DNA from: Paramacrobiotus metropolitanus
Lineage: Eukaryota; Tardigrada; Eutardigrada; Parachela; Macrobiotidae
Direction: 5' to 3'
NCBI RefSeq assembly: GCF_019649055.1
Contig: NW_026570275.1
Location: 620,001 to 684,000 of the forward strand
DNA: 64,000 bases
The translations under genes were made by a program, and so were the position numbers. The notes under the pieces are model-generated. The model did no database searches. It saw only the letters and a program-made list of their open reading frames with translations, and was not told where the DNA came from. Of this stretch, positions 20,498-30,237 are shown in pieces (within the stretch, counting starts at the first letter, position 1; the number at the start of each line of letters is the position of its first letter).

Positions 20498-20953
20498 CTA
20501 GCCAGCACACGCTTCATTTATTTCGCGCTCATACGCCTGTAGAATGTTACACAACTTCTTTTGGGCCAATAAAGGCAGCTCCAGCACCATCTCTGGATGA
20601 TTTAACAATAACTTTGAGCAGTATGTTGTAGCTTCCACTTCCATGTCCCAGCTTAATCCTTCGACGGACTTCAGCCGGATGGATGTCTTTCGCGGAGTCA
20701 ACGCTTCGTGTAGTTTCTTTGCCTCCATCGGTAAGAGATGGATGAATACTAATCGCTCTCCCTGTTGACCTTCAATCTCCATCCAATCAAACTTCCCCTT
20801 GAACGTTATCACGTTGGCCTTTACATTTCCAGCCAAACTCCACTGCAGTTGGCTATAGGAACCTGCAAAAGGCAAAATCTCGGCCTCGTACATTACCGCT
20901 AATGTGTTGTCGTACATCTGCGCCATGGTACTGACATGCTTCATGGTAGCCAC
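20498..20953 (-). CDS. Small accessory protein B, intact, unrecognised
   Basis: An unbroken frame of 151 codons. It opens MATMKHVSTMAQMYDNTL and looks globular: beta-rich centre (VKANVITFKGKFDWMEIEG) and a C-terminal helix (KLCNILQAYEREINEACAG). No domain is recognised. It is a paralogue of 19918-20367 by pattern. A TATA box (TATATAAG, 20974-20981, minus strand) lies about 21-28 bases upstream of the ATG, so the leader must be very short or the true start lower. It faces away from the hairpin field. Confidence 0.65.
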   Translation of the reverse strand: MATMKHVSTMAQMYDNTLAVMYEAEILPFAGSYSQLQWSLAGNVKANVITFKGKFDWMEIEGQQGERLVFIHLLPMEAKKLHEALTPRKTSIRLKSVEGLSWDMEVEATTYCSKLLLNHPEMVLELPLLAQKKLCNILQAYEREINEACAG

Positions 20954-20973
20954 AGTTGCAAAACATTTCAGCT

Positions 20974-20981
20974 CTTATATA
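20974..20981 (-). promoter_or_regulatory. TATA box of accessory protein B gene
   Basis: The minus strand reads CTGGTATATAAGAGC, 21 bases before the ATG at 20953. It is divergent from the plus-strand box at 21037-21045, about 60 bases away. Confidence 0.6.
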
Positions 20982-21036
20982 CCAGTTACAACAAAGATAG
21001 TATCTGCCATTTCCGGTCAGCAGTTTTCAAACATGG

Positions 21037-21045
21037 TATATAAAG
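21037..21045 (+). promoter_or_regulatory. TATA box before the hairpin cluster
   Basis: ATGGTATATAAAGCCC on the plus strand matches the other boxes of the element. A start about 25-30 bases on, near 21070, would place the whole hairpin field in one plus-strand transcript. No long protein frame fits this transcript. Confidence 0.6.
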
Positions 21046-21202
21046 CCCAATATTTCCAACAGCAAAATTCAGTCGTCTTTCCGTTCTTGAACCAACTTTG
21101 GTGTATAAAGTGGTTCAGAGTTGTTCGGTGCCAGTTGGATATTATGGCCCTAGCGACCTTGTCTCGCCCGCCATTCCCCGTCACGGTATTGCTTGGATAT
21201 TT

Positions 21203-21245
21203 TAGATCAGTTCAAAATGGATTGACCAAATCCTTTGGACTGACT
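21203..21245 (+). ncRNA. Hairpin 2 of the cluster
   Basis: Stem of about 18 bp around a 5-base loop (gacca, 21224-21228): tcagttcaaa and ggatt pair with tttggactga and aatcc. It has one G-U pair and two small bulges. Confidence 0.5.
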
Positions 21246-21450
21246 ACGATTACTAAGCAGGACCGTCAGCGTCGTGACCTTTTGGGCTCCATATTTCTTT
21301 TTTATTGACCTGAGCAGGGTTCATACTATGACCCTGCAGAGTTTTCACTTGTTTATTTGTTCATATATACGGTATTGCTCTGTAATCGTGGTTGAGTTAA
21401 ACTGGATTGATCGAATCCATGTAGCTTACTACGACTACTGAGCAGGACCG

Positions 21451-21479
21451 AAACCAGTTCAGTTACCAGGAACTGCTTT
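21451..21479 (+). ncRNA. Hairpin 4 of the cluster (short)
   Basis: cagttc pairs perfectly with gaactg. Past one mismatch, aaa pairs with ttt. Loop of 8-9 bases. Confidence 0.4.
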
Positions 21480-21553
21480 GAAAGGAATGTGATCAAATAT
21501 CTAATCTGTTACTATCCGTAATTCCCGTTACACTTTTGTGTGAGTTGTACATT

Positions 21554-21614
21554 GCGCTGGTAGTAATGGACATCACCGTAGTTTCTATTGGTCATTTCCA
21601 TTGCGACTAGCCCC
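21554..21614 (+). ncRNA. Hairpin 5 of the cluster
   Basis: gctggtagtaatgga (21556-21570) pairs with tccattgcgactagc (21597-21611) at 14 of 15 positions including two G-U pairs. The stem extends into catcacc / ggtcatt with two mismatches. Loop about 12-14 bases. Confidence 0.55.
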
Positions 21615-21679
21615 ATGTTCACCTCAATGCGATTCAGAACTCAAGGTATAGGCTTCATAAATAAGTCGACGGTCTGTAG

Positions 21680-21743
21680 CAGGAGCCATAATGATGGACA
21701 TTACCGCACGTTGGTCATATCCATCATTATTATTGGTTCTTTG
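21680..21743 (+). ncRNA. Hairpin 6 of the cluster
   Basis: aatgatgga (21690-21698) pairs perfectly with tccatcatt (21720-21728). The stem continues inward with attacc / ggtcat and outward with aggagcca / ttggttct, separated by a bulge on the 3' side. Confidence 0.55.
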
Positions 21744-21798
21744 TACGTCCTGCAGTATTTTTGAATGTTTGACAGACTTTTATGAGAGTTGATACGTA

Positions 21799-21859
21799 GC
21801 GCTGGTAGTAATGGAAATTACCTCAATTGTAATTGGTCATTTCCATAGCCACCAGTTCC
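21799..21859 (+). ncRNA. Hairpin 7 of the cluster
   Basis: ctggtagtaatggaaat (21802-21818) pairs with atttccatagccaccag (21839-21855) with about two mismatches. It is a diverged copy of hairpin 5 whose two arms changed but still pair. Confidence 0.55.
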
Positions 21860-21928
21860 ATGTACACCTCAATGTGAATTGGAACTTAAAAGTATTGGCT
21901 TTGCAAATATAGGGAGGACGTGTACCAC

Positions 21929-21984
21929 GGAACTTCAGCAATAGACGTTACCATATCTTGGTCATGTCCAATGCTGCTTGTTCC
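21929..21984 (+). ncRNA. Hairpin 8 of the cluster
   Basis: ggaac and cagca pair with gttcc and tgctg, and acgttacca pairs with tggtcatgt with one G-U and one mismatch. Loop of 4 bases. It is a diverged copy of hairpin 6. Confidence 0.5.
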
Positions 21985-22245
21985 TTGTATGTCCTGTAAC
22001 AAACTTGAATGTTTGACTAGCTTCCGTGAAAGCTGATACATAACGCTGGTAGTAATGCAACTGCTCTTAATAACTATTGGTCGAATCCGTCGTTGCCGGT
22101 TCCTTTTGCGCAGAGTGCGTTGTGGATTTCCAGTAAGTAATCAAATAGATGCAAAACTTTAATCAACTTTCACCAGAACATGTTGTGGCTTACTCGTAAA
22201 CTAAACAATTTTATAGGATAAGGTCTGGGGTTCAACTCTGGTAGC

Positions 22246-22548
22246 TTAACATAAAACAAAAAATTTCAGTAGCAAGCCACAGCTTGTTCTTTTTTTAACA
22301 AAAATACACTGGCAAGATTTTTTTATGACGGAACGACACATTGGGCAACCATCACAGTCCTTCACACAACAGTTGCAAACAACAAAATGACCACATGGAT
22401 ATAGAACCTGCGTGATGACATTTGTGTAACAAATTTTACACAGCTTTTCGTCTTTCACTTCGGCCAGATGATCTGCTGGAGAACGTAGGAATATTCGTCG
22501 CCAATGCTCTCTTACTGCCCGCAGATGTTCCTCGCTATTACCCTTCAT
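22246..22548 (-). CDS. RING-finger protein (IAP-type RING, E3 ubiquitin ligase-like)
   Basis: An intact frame of 100 codons. The RING reads CKICYTNVITQVLYPCGHFV, then C-N-C-C, DGCPMC. The spacing C-x2-C, C-x-H-x3-C-x2-C, C-x2-C is that of the C-terminal RING of IAPs, which recruits E2 enzymes. A short basic/hydrophobic tail follows. The frame is open upstream of the ATG, so it may be the last exon or last part of a larger gene. The frames at 22562-22792 and the BIR at 22931-23312 lie upstream on the same strand in BIR-linker-RING order. Confidence 0.75.
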   Translation of the reverse strand: MKGNSEEHLRAVREHWRRIFLRSPADHLAEVKDEKLCKICYTNVITQVLYPCGHFVVCNCCVKDCDGCPMCRSVIKKSCQCIFVKKRTSCGLLLKFFVLC

Positions 22549-22561
22549 TCTCGCATTTCTG

Positions 22562-22792
22562 TTAATACCACAAAACTGATTTACCGTTCAGCAATGCAGG
22601 GCCACTATATAAAGCCAATAACCTTTCACGCCTTTCGCTGTCCCGGCAACCCTGTTCAAGCCAGGAACAGACCAGGAAACCCCAGCTCCGACTGGGCTGA
22701 TGATTCGCACTCGGACGCCGGCGTAAGGCTTCCATCACGTGCTCCCAACTATAGAACTGTAAAGCTTGTAGAATTTTTTCTTCTTCGGCCAC
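22562..22792 (-). CDS. Linker region of a possible IAP gene
   Basis: This frame of 76 codons after the ATG extends upstream to about 22845 (VDEDALLWPDNVAEEEKIL). It starts after a possible splice acceptor and is helical and Arg-rich, ending shortly before the RING frame in a different phase. In IAPs this position holds a UBA-like or linker helix region. It is probably not an independent gene. A TATATAAAG on the plus strand at 22606-22614 lies inside it. Confidence 0.35.
   Translation of the reverse strand: MAEEEKILQALQFYSWEHVMEALRRRPSANHQPSRSWGFLVCSWLEQGCRDSERRERLLALYSGPALLNGKSVLWY
22606..22614 (+). promoter_or_regulatory. TATA-like box, target unclear
   Basis: TATATAAAG on the plus strand has no clear plus-strand gene downstream. 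It may be chance or drive a non-coding transcript antisense to the IAP genes. Confidence 0.3.
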
Positions 22793-22930
22793 GTTGTCTG
22801 GCCACAGCAGCGCGTCTTCATCTACAATATCGAAAGCTTAGTTGTAATACGGTATTTACTCTTTTACCGCCAATCTAACCTTCTTTAGATGCATTTCTAT
22901 ATTTGTTCTGTTTCTTCTGCTGAATCGTAT

Positions 22931-23312
22931 TTATAAAACTTTCCCCTTCTGCTCCATCAAATACGGACACTGCGGTCTTAAGGCAGCATGAATCTCCCAA
23001 GGGTCTTCATTTTCTCTCCAGCAATCTCTTCCCATGCCACAGTAAAACAGCGTGTCAGTATACAATAGTTTATAAAGTAAAACCCGCTGCAGCCATTTCT
23101 TGTGGATGTTGATGTGGACTGCTTGGCCAACGAGCAAAAGTAGCGAAGCGGCTTTCATAGGATTGCATTTTTGGGCAGTAAACCTTGGTAATGATGTCCT
23201 TGCTGTACACCTCGAATCCAGCAAATTCCTCCTCACTAGCCTCTCCATCATAAACGTCTGCGTCCGCTTCGGTGTCACTACAGCTGGTAACTTCACTTTC
23301 TGATCTCGACAT
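22931..23312 (-). CDS. BIR-domain protein 2 (IAP-like), frameshifted
   Basis: The first frame (23070-23312) starts MSRSESEVTSCSDTEADADV, acidic, then the BIR start YESRFATFARWPSSPHQHP and MAAAGF. The second half is in the next frame: CGMGRDCW, ENEDPWEIHAALRPQCPYL, with the conserved Cys, Trp, Asp-Pro-Trp, His and last Cys of a BIR zinc fold. Two breaks at T runs near 23070-23085 separate the halves; in one frame the first zinc Cys appears lost, in another it is present. About 125 codons. It sits upstream of the RING frame on the same strand, giving the BIR-RING layout of viral IAPs if spliced. Confidence 0.7.
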
Positions 23313-23707
23313 TTTACAATCCGGAAAATAAATTTTATGTGTTGCAACCCGGTGTACCCTTTATGTTCCGTGCACTAATAGTTCCAAGACAATAACTACA
23401 CGTAATTAAGTCCTCATAACCAGTACATTCAAAGCCAGCCTTAGCCAGTTCCAAAGGGGTCCAAGATGAATACCCCATTCAAGGAACGATAATATACGAT
23501 TGTACAAGTCCATCAGCTAGTAATTAACTTTCCGTCAGTTCCTATTTTGGCTATAAATACCACCGTTGCATTCAAGCTTTCATGTTCAAACACGTTTCTC
23601 TATTTAACACATATTTACCCTATTTTTACGAATTTTTCTAGGTCATTAGGAATTTTTTCAGAATTTTCTAAATTATTTTTGAAAAACGGGACGTCATCCC
23701 GGGACGC
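23313..23707. other. Right subterminal region of the Polinton
   Basis: No gene is seen. It contains a plus-strand TATA-like sequence (ctataaatac, about 23550), AT-rich sequence, and the hairpin at 23701-23722 next to the right inverted repeat. The left-end tandem array has no counterpart here. Confidence 0.5.
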
Positions 23708-23722
23708 TCTTATCAGCGTCCC
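23701..23722. repeat. 8-bp perfect hairpin overlapping the right TIR
   Basis: gggacgct and agcgtccc are exact reverse complements separated by 6 bases (cttatc). It begins just inside the right TIR and runs into it. The left end lacks the inner arm. Confidence 0.65.
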
Positions 23723-23759
23723 ACATCTAAAAGCCGGTCGAGACAGGCATATTACTACT
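23708..23759 (-). repeat. Right terminal inverted repeat (52 bp)
   Basis: The reverse complement matches 2713-2764 with three mismatches, all transitions near positions 12-15 from the end. Confidence 0.92.
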
Positions 23760-23765
23760 AATGTG
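23760..23765. repeat. Right target-site duplication AATGTG
   Basis: Identical to 2707-2712 and immediately outside the right TIR. Confidence 0.85.
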
Positions 23766-24784
23766 ACCTGCGTAAAACCCACGAATTTCAGTCCAAATTG
23801 ACGATGCTGAGAGTTTTTTTCAGTCTCACGGTTTTCTAAAAAAAACTAAGAATGCCAGAAAAGCGACCGCTTTGGAGAAAGTGGGCGCTCTCTGATTGTT
23901 GCGCCAGGAGCAGTCTTGTCGCATATGTCTGGATCCAAAATCCTTAAATTTTCGGTTAAAGTGGTTCATTCACACAGCTAGAAGATGACCAAAAATTTGT
24001 TCGGGAAAGTTCGTGATATTTTCGTATTCGCCTTTAATTATCTGCATTCTGGTACTGTTCAATTACTTCGTTCATTTTTTAGTAAGTATATAAGTGCTCC
24101 TTGGTTTAGTTAAACATTAGTGCAAAGTAAAATATTTTTTGGCATCGTTTGACTAGTTTTTAATTTCGGCAGCGGGTGTACGGAACAGACGGGAGTTCGT
24201 GTTGGACGTTAGCAAAACCAAAAATAAAATCGGCCGAAAAGATTAGCAATTGACAGGCAAAAACTAGCTACCCTTTTTCAGTATTTTACCTTACGATTTG
24301 TGACATGGGCGCTTGCTAATTTTACTCGTACCTGCGATATCCCATCGCATGTGTTCGCCGTACTGTCTATTGCGAGATAGTAAATCCTGCTTCGTTTCCT
24401 TGAACCTGCCACAATGGCGCAATTGGATCCTCGATTCTCTGTGGTGCATGCTTCCTTAAGTAAAATGTAGTACCATTGCAGCAGACAAGTGACTGGGTGC
24501 ATAACTGCATATTTACATTCGGGTTTTTTCGTTGACGAACGGTTTTAGTTTACTTGGTTTTCTAATTTATATCTCGCGTTGGCTCGTAAAGGTGCCGTGT
24601 GCAATTTTGCACAAGTTTGCTATAGTTTATAGTTTCGCGTCTGCAGGTTTAAAATAAATGCGTGGTCGCTGCATGGATTGTCAGGTAAGAAATGTGCAGT
24701 TTTTTTGGAGATGCTAGTGTCGTATCCCACATTCAATGATGCGGAAATAGAGGCATTTCCTTTTCTTGGTTTCCTTACAGCTAC

Positions 24785-25160
24785 TGTCTCCAATAACTGG
24801 CTAAAAATGTTTAACGAATAAAAACATTTTGAAACAGTAATGTAATTTCAATATTAATGGTCATTCGTCATTCGAAACTGATTTTCACTTGTTTTCTCGC
24901 AAAAACAATTTTCGAGAAAGCGGTCGAGTTTTATAACTGGAACTATAAATTAGGCGTCTGTCTGTTTAAAAGAGCCAACCGTAAGTATTGCTAATCTTTC
25001 TTAAGCACCTGAAGGCGGCCGGTTTTGCCCTTTGAATTTTTGACTGCTGAAGACACTGCTGCCGCAAAAAACAAATTTTTAAAAATGAAATTTTCACTTT
25101 CTAATGATATTGCTAATTCGAAAGCAGCTGGGTACAAAATGCTGTTGGCGAGATATTAGG
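24785..25160. repeat. Dispersed repeat, copy 1 (with 34760-35055)
   Basis: It shares with 34760-35055 the ordered blocks ttttcgagaaagc, ataactggaactata, gccgcaaaaacaaattttta and aatgatattgctaattcgaa. Copies differ by many substitutions and indels. Confidence 0.7.
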
Positions 25161-28100
25161 AAACAATTACGAACGAAATTTGTTAATATTGTGATTTTGC
25201 ACTAAAGCGTGATGACAAGGTCTGCCAAGAGGGCTTTTGGTTACTTTAATGGCAGTAACTGAAAGGGTAGGCAGCGCCCGGATCTGAAAACGGTCCAAAC
25301 TATCGCACGATCTACGATAGGTCAAAAGACCTACTATCCGTTTGTGTATGCCATCGAATGCGCGTCCGCCACAGCCTCAAGCCAAATAATCCAGTTAATA
25401 TCAGATACCACATAATTATAATAATCTCAAAAACTACAATGAAACATGCTGGCCTTTATTATCTCCAAGCAAACAGAATACCAAGAGAGCAGAATACCAA
25501 GCAAACAGAATACCATAAGAGTCATGAGTCAAAGAATTACGAAAAGGCAGATAAGCGTGCTGCCTCTGCTGCTGAAAAAGAGTCCACTCTGTCCACGTAT
25601 TGGGAATGCTAGTATCTTGATTCTGTTCAAGGGATTCCGTGACCCTCACGTTGTAAAGCTTCATCCTCCGAACGAAGCTAATAATTGTTGCGATGGGATT
25701 CTGTTGGGGAAAAACCTTTATTTTTGTGCATTTATTGCCGCTTACCCCTGATATGGATGCAATTATATCTATAAGTATCGGGGTAACATTATTACGATCA
25801 GGTTGAGGATATTCGTGAGAAAAAAATCCCAGGGTATGTAAAAATTCATGGACGGTATCTTCAGATTCGGCAGCCTACAAACTACAAAGAGTAAAATCCT
25901 GTGCTTCCCACCTGGTCGGCCGAATTCCGAGCTGCTCCTAAAGTCACCTGCTTGAACTGACTTTGGTCGAAACCGAGTTAACACTAAGCGGCCAGTGCAC
26001 GGATCTAGCCATCGCTAAAAACTCTAGCCGCTACAGAATTAGAATCAATGTGTGTCCGGTAGCTCTGTTCTTCCCTAGGCACCGCACACTCTATTGGTTT
26101 AATAAGTGTCAGGCGATGTGCGTGAGCTGGTTAGTGTGCGTGCGGATATCCAGGCACTTCACACGCCGGTACAATTTGTACCACCCAGTAGAGCAGTTTT
26201 ATCCTGGGGTGTAACTGCGAAGTGCGAACATAACCGGGAGACATCTAAAAAGCGGCTGTGCATCGAAGCCAGCGATCATGGAACCCAAAATGCTAATGCT
26301 GCTGATAATACCGTTACGAAAAGCTGCATACCTATTTATTTTTAAAATTAGCTTCAAATGGCCTTTGGTACGTTTTGTCACCGGGTTCAAAGTAAGCGGT
26401 ATAATATATCACTTTTTCCGCACGGCTTTCGACTTTTTTATGGCAGTGTTACGCTCATACACGGATTGAATAAAGCCCGCGCTTTTCGCCAAAAGGGCAT
26501 TCATACTCCATGATCCCGCGTGCCTGACAGATCATAACAAGTATGGTAATTTCAACAAAGAATTGGACAAAACAACTACTGGATCCTACCGTCCCCGTAA
26601 CAGTAGATGTTTTGCCTCAGAAGACGGAAGCTTTCATTAAAATTGCCGAAACCTGCACCTATGCATTATCCGATTGTATCGTTTTTATAAGTATAAGCAT
26701 ATGCCAATGACGTTTTATGACAGCGAGCCGAATTATGCATTGATGACCTTTGCATTCAACATCAAAGCTCATTATCCACTACGAAAAAATGGCATTGCAT
26801 TGGCATTTTTGGTGCTCGATCGCTTGCTAAAATCTCGTTACTTTGCACCAGCGCAGACTATCACTATGCTGCCATTGCCGAAAAATTTGCAGCTTTTATC
26901 TGATGAAGTGACTGTGAGTTGTTTATGAAGGGACGCAAGACATAGGTTGAACGCAGGCGATGAAGGATTCGGGATCCGGCGTAAAAATTGTGCTATACGT
27001 AAGGAATTCCAAGCATCGCTAGCCGAATTTCGAGGAATCAGTAGCCGAATACCGGGGGCCGGGGCGAAACAGGCCGTAAATAGTGCGGAAAGGAATGCTT
27101 TAACTCCCATCGATCATTATCAAAAATTTCAGTGTTGTCGTTTGTCTAACTAGCATCCGTTCCCTGCCAGCGGTGCCAGGAAGGCCAGCAGCTGCCCTGG
27201 GAGTAGATGAAGACGCATCTGGGGGTTCAGCAGCCGATGCGGCATGTTCCATTGCCGTCCCTAGGCGGCGACGCTCACGTTCATGATCGGCGCCTATTCG
27301 TCCGGTCGCGCTGTTGACCAGAGGGCCACACTAATGTGATGACCACGCTGGTCACGCTGGTTGGAACACCGAAAGGTCACCGGCTACTGATGTTGAAGAT
27401 CCGGATCGTGTGTCGGAACTCTCCTAAAGTGTGCACCACTTTGGGACAGTTCTTTGCTGTAGTAGTTCGGCACCAGTTAGATCATGTGGATCTAACGACA
27501 GTTGTGTGGCCGAAGGTCATGGAAGTCCACAGTGCGACTGAAGGTCACGGTTTGTTGGTTATTGATGTAGTAGTAGTAGAGTTGTCCGTGTTCATAACGC
27601 GGTTCTCGGCACCAATGTGGGAAATCGTACTTTATTCGGTAAATAACTCCTCGTTCACATTCACTTGTGGTGCCTTATGTAGCGCGTGCTGTGTCAACAC
27701 ATAGGGCGCAAAGCTGCTTCAGGCTAAAGTGAGCGGAAAGCGCCCGTACACATCCGTGTTAGCACACGGCTCTGCACATGAAAGACTTCAGGCTAAACAA
27801 TCTCATATAATTCTCGCAGTGTTGGCAATTCGGTGAAAGGCCAATAGAACTTTGCAATACAACAAGCATTAGAACATGGAATACGAGTAGTAAATAGCTC
27901 CCCGCTGAGCGCCGCCTGTACTAGGGACGTCCAGCGGGGAACTGCAAGGGATGACTACAGTTAGCGAGTTAGCGGGAGCAAGGGAACAATCCAAGACTAA
28001 ACTGCACCCGCTCCTACAGTGTAACTGTATTTCTATGTTATACCTTGTGAGCTTACAGTTTAACGGTGCAGCGTCTAATTGTAACTACAAAAATTAATGC

Positions 28101-29285
28101 GATTCACACAGTTATTTTTTAATTAGAATATTTATACTCAATATGTTAGTTACTTAACAAAAATCGCTTAAATTCCAGATGTAATCCGTTCAAACAATAG
28201 ATATAGGAAATTATAACACGTATGACTTATTGACAGTATTGCATCATCTGTCACAAAAACGAACTACGATTGACCAACACAAACCAATCCTAACTACAGC
28301 GTCTGTGAGAGTGCACAGACAGTATTCAGAAAAGATGCCCAAGCAAGCTTCCTGACTCTTATCGCATAAACTGATAACACTAACTCATCGTCTTCTGAAT
28401 CTCCGTTTCATTTTGAAAGCATGGATTGTGTGCATTCCTGAAAGGCATGGTGGCTCATGAATGATTGTTTAACAGACACCATAATCTACTGGTTCTCTGA
28501 CATGTTACACTGCGATATTAATACTTACACGAAACATACATTAAGCTGTATACTGTAAATGGTTCGCTGATTTATAATTGACAATGGATTGCTATTCACC
28601 ACTGGTGTTTTATCCTCACTGATAGTAAATCAATCATTACAGACAACAGGAAACCAAATTCGCACGATATTTGTTAAATGGTTGTACGATATTTACCCAG
28701 ACTGGCGACTGCTATTGGTATGATTAATCAATGTTTAAATTACAGGCTGCAGATACACATCATATGCGATCATATCGTCATAATTACATGCTCCTGGCTC
28801 CTAGTGTTTAATGGAAATGATTTTATAGAATAAATCCCGTTATGAGTATGCACATGTATATTATATTTCTTCTACAGGAACGGCGCACCGTATACACGTC
28901 CGTCACACAGTGTACTGTATGTGCAGCACTAAAAACCGTTGAACTGCCGATAACTTTTTGTATTCAAGCCAACTACCTCTTCTACATTACAAACAATTAA
29001 TTTAATTGTTTAGCCCCCGAACTAACCGAGCAGTCTTATATTGTTTGCAGAAACACATAAGAAAAAGCGCCGAGGAACCTTATTTTGCTAGTTCAACGAC
29101 CCAGGGTTCGCCAACCATTCCGATCACGGTTCTTCAAGGTTACAACATGTCTGTAGATACTAGCGTAGCGAAATCCGTAATTAACGATTTGACAAGGAAC
29201 ACCGGTTCTTCGTTCAACTGAGTTCCTATATGAATATCATTAAGAGCACTCTGCAGTGCCTCGGAGTCACTTGGCAACGTGTTGG

Positions 29286-29372
29286 CGTACCTAGATCTTT
29301 AAACCCCACCGATTGTCGACAAGGAATTCTCCCTAGTATCGCTACTTCCGGGTATTAGAAGACGCGTGCCTA
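29286..29372. repeat. Dispersed repeat, copy 1 (with 45729-45815)
   Basis: It shares with 45729-45815 the exact block ctccctagtatcgctacttc followed by cgggtat, plus matching flanks (tttaaacc..accgat, gacgcgtgc). Confidence 0.75.
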
Positions 29373-30237
29373 TATCACATCTTTCTCTTTTCAACAGCCG
29401 TCGTAGTGCTTGCAAAGCATATTGGTTGAACGTGTTCGTTATAGGCGAATGGAATTGCGAATTTTGTTTAGTTGATCGCCAGGAGTATTACAACACGGCA
29501 AGGTAGTTTGGTGACTCACTTGAGCATTGTCTTGCCTACTTACAAATGGGTTATAGTCAGGACTTTTGATTTGCTAATCACTTTCCACGTCATCAAGAAG
29601 TTGCAGCAATTTGACATTCACAATGCCTGAGACAGTGTATCAGGCCGTAAAATCGGCCGACGATCCATTTACTGAGGAACAGTGCAATCGACATGGCTCC
29701 GAAAACTGCAACGGTGGGGCATAGAATGAATAAATTCCTTTGTGGCATTTATCTCGGATGTCGATATAACACGGTTTTTGCAGTTCCTTTGTTACGCAGC
29801 CTGAACTGCTAACCATCGTCCAAGGCATGTTTCAGCAGCGTGTACGCTTCGTAGACATTCAGTTAACTGACGAAACAAATCCAACTGCTAAAGCGTTGAA
29901 ACCTATACGTGTATTCATTAATTGATCTAGCCATTTACAAATTTCGAAATCCGCAAATGATCATTCCCGGGTTATTTCTTGAATTTTCGCATCGTGGAAT
30001 TAAATTGTCCAAAGGTGCTGCCAAAAACTGCGCTCTATGACAACAGCTATGAAGTGATCGAATTAAAATCTCCAATGATTCCCGTAATGATTTTTTTTTA
30101 ATTTTTGAAATAGTATCCACAATCATTTCCAGTTTTCTGAATAATGTTAAAATTACAGTAGTTTACAAATAATTTTGTGAAATTTGATATACAGAATGAA
30201 AAGTTTGCAGCGAGCGGCGAAGCTAAAATCATAACCG

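Larger units (their letters stand above)
21084..22103 (+). ncRNA. Cluster of about eight imperfect hairpins (pri-miRNA-like)
   Basis: This protein-free kilobase holds a row of imperfect stem-loops spaced about 75-180 bases apart. The strong ones are at 21203-21245, 21451-21479, 21554-21614, 21680-21743, 21799-21859 and 21929-21984. Weaker ones are near 21084-21120, 21385-21437 and 22044-22103. Two hairpin types alternate (gctggtagtaatgga type and ccataatgatgga type), so part of the field arose by duplication of a two-hairpin unit of about 245 bases. Arms have diverged while pairing is kept. Several odd pairs are G-U only if the plus strand is transcribed. Stem sizes of 20-27 bp suit Drosha/Dicer substrates. 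No small RNA is proved. Confidence 0.5.
2713..23759. mobile_element. Polinton/Maverick (adintovirus-like) element, 21,047 bp
   Basis: The element starts AGTAGTAATA and ends TATTACTACT, the 5'-AG..CT-3' ends typical of Polintons. It has 52-bp inverted repeats with 3 mismatches and a 6-bp duplication on each side. Inside are all the hallmark genes: protein-primed PolB, retroviral-type integrase, packaging ATPase, adenain-like protease, and major and minor capsid proteins. The capsid set means it could form virions, as known for the adintovirus/Polinton lineage. The cargo is unusual: TBP homologue, ADP-ribosylglycohydrolase-like gene, BIR and RING genes, and a hairpin cluster. Many genes carry one-base frameshifts. 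Three transitions between the repeats suggest some age if they were identical at insertion. Confidence 0.95.
23766..30237. other. AT-rich flank, no gene recognised
   Basis: Only short open frames are seen (for example 25358-25612, 26674-26928, 27336-27704), none with a family signal. It holds one copy of each of two dispersed repeat pairs, short direct repeats of agaataccaag near 25470-25520, and a GC-richer patch at 27160-27330. It is probably host intergenic or intronic DNA with decayed transposons. Confidence 0.4.

Noticed and set aside
20904-21308. 134-codon plus-strand frame at the start of the hairpin field
   Set aside because: It starts inside the antisense strand of accessory protein B, upstream of the TATA box, and shows no domain. 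The hairpin structure explains the region better.
22504-22878. 124-codon plus-strand frame beside the TATATAAAG at 22606
   Set aside because: It starts before the box and is antisense to the RING and linker frames.
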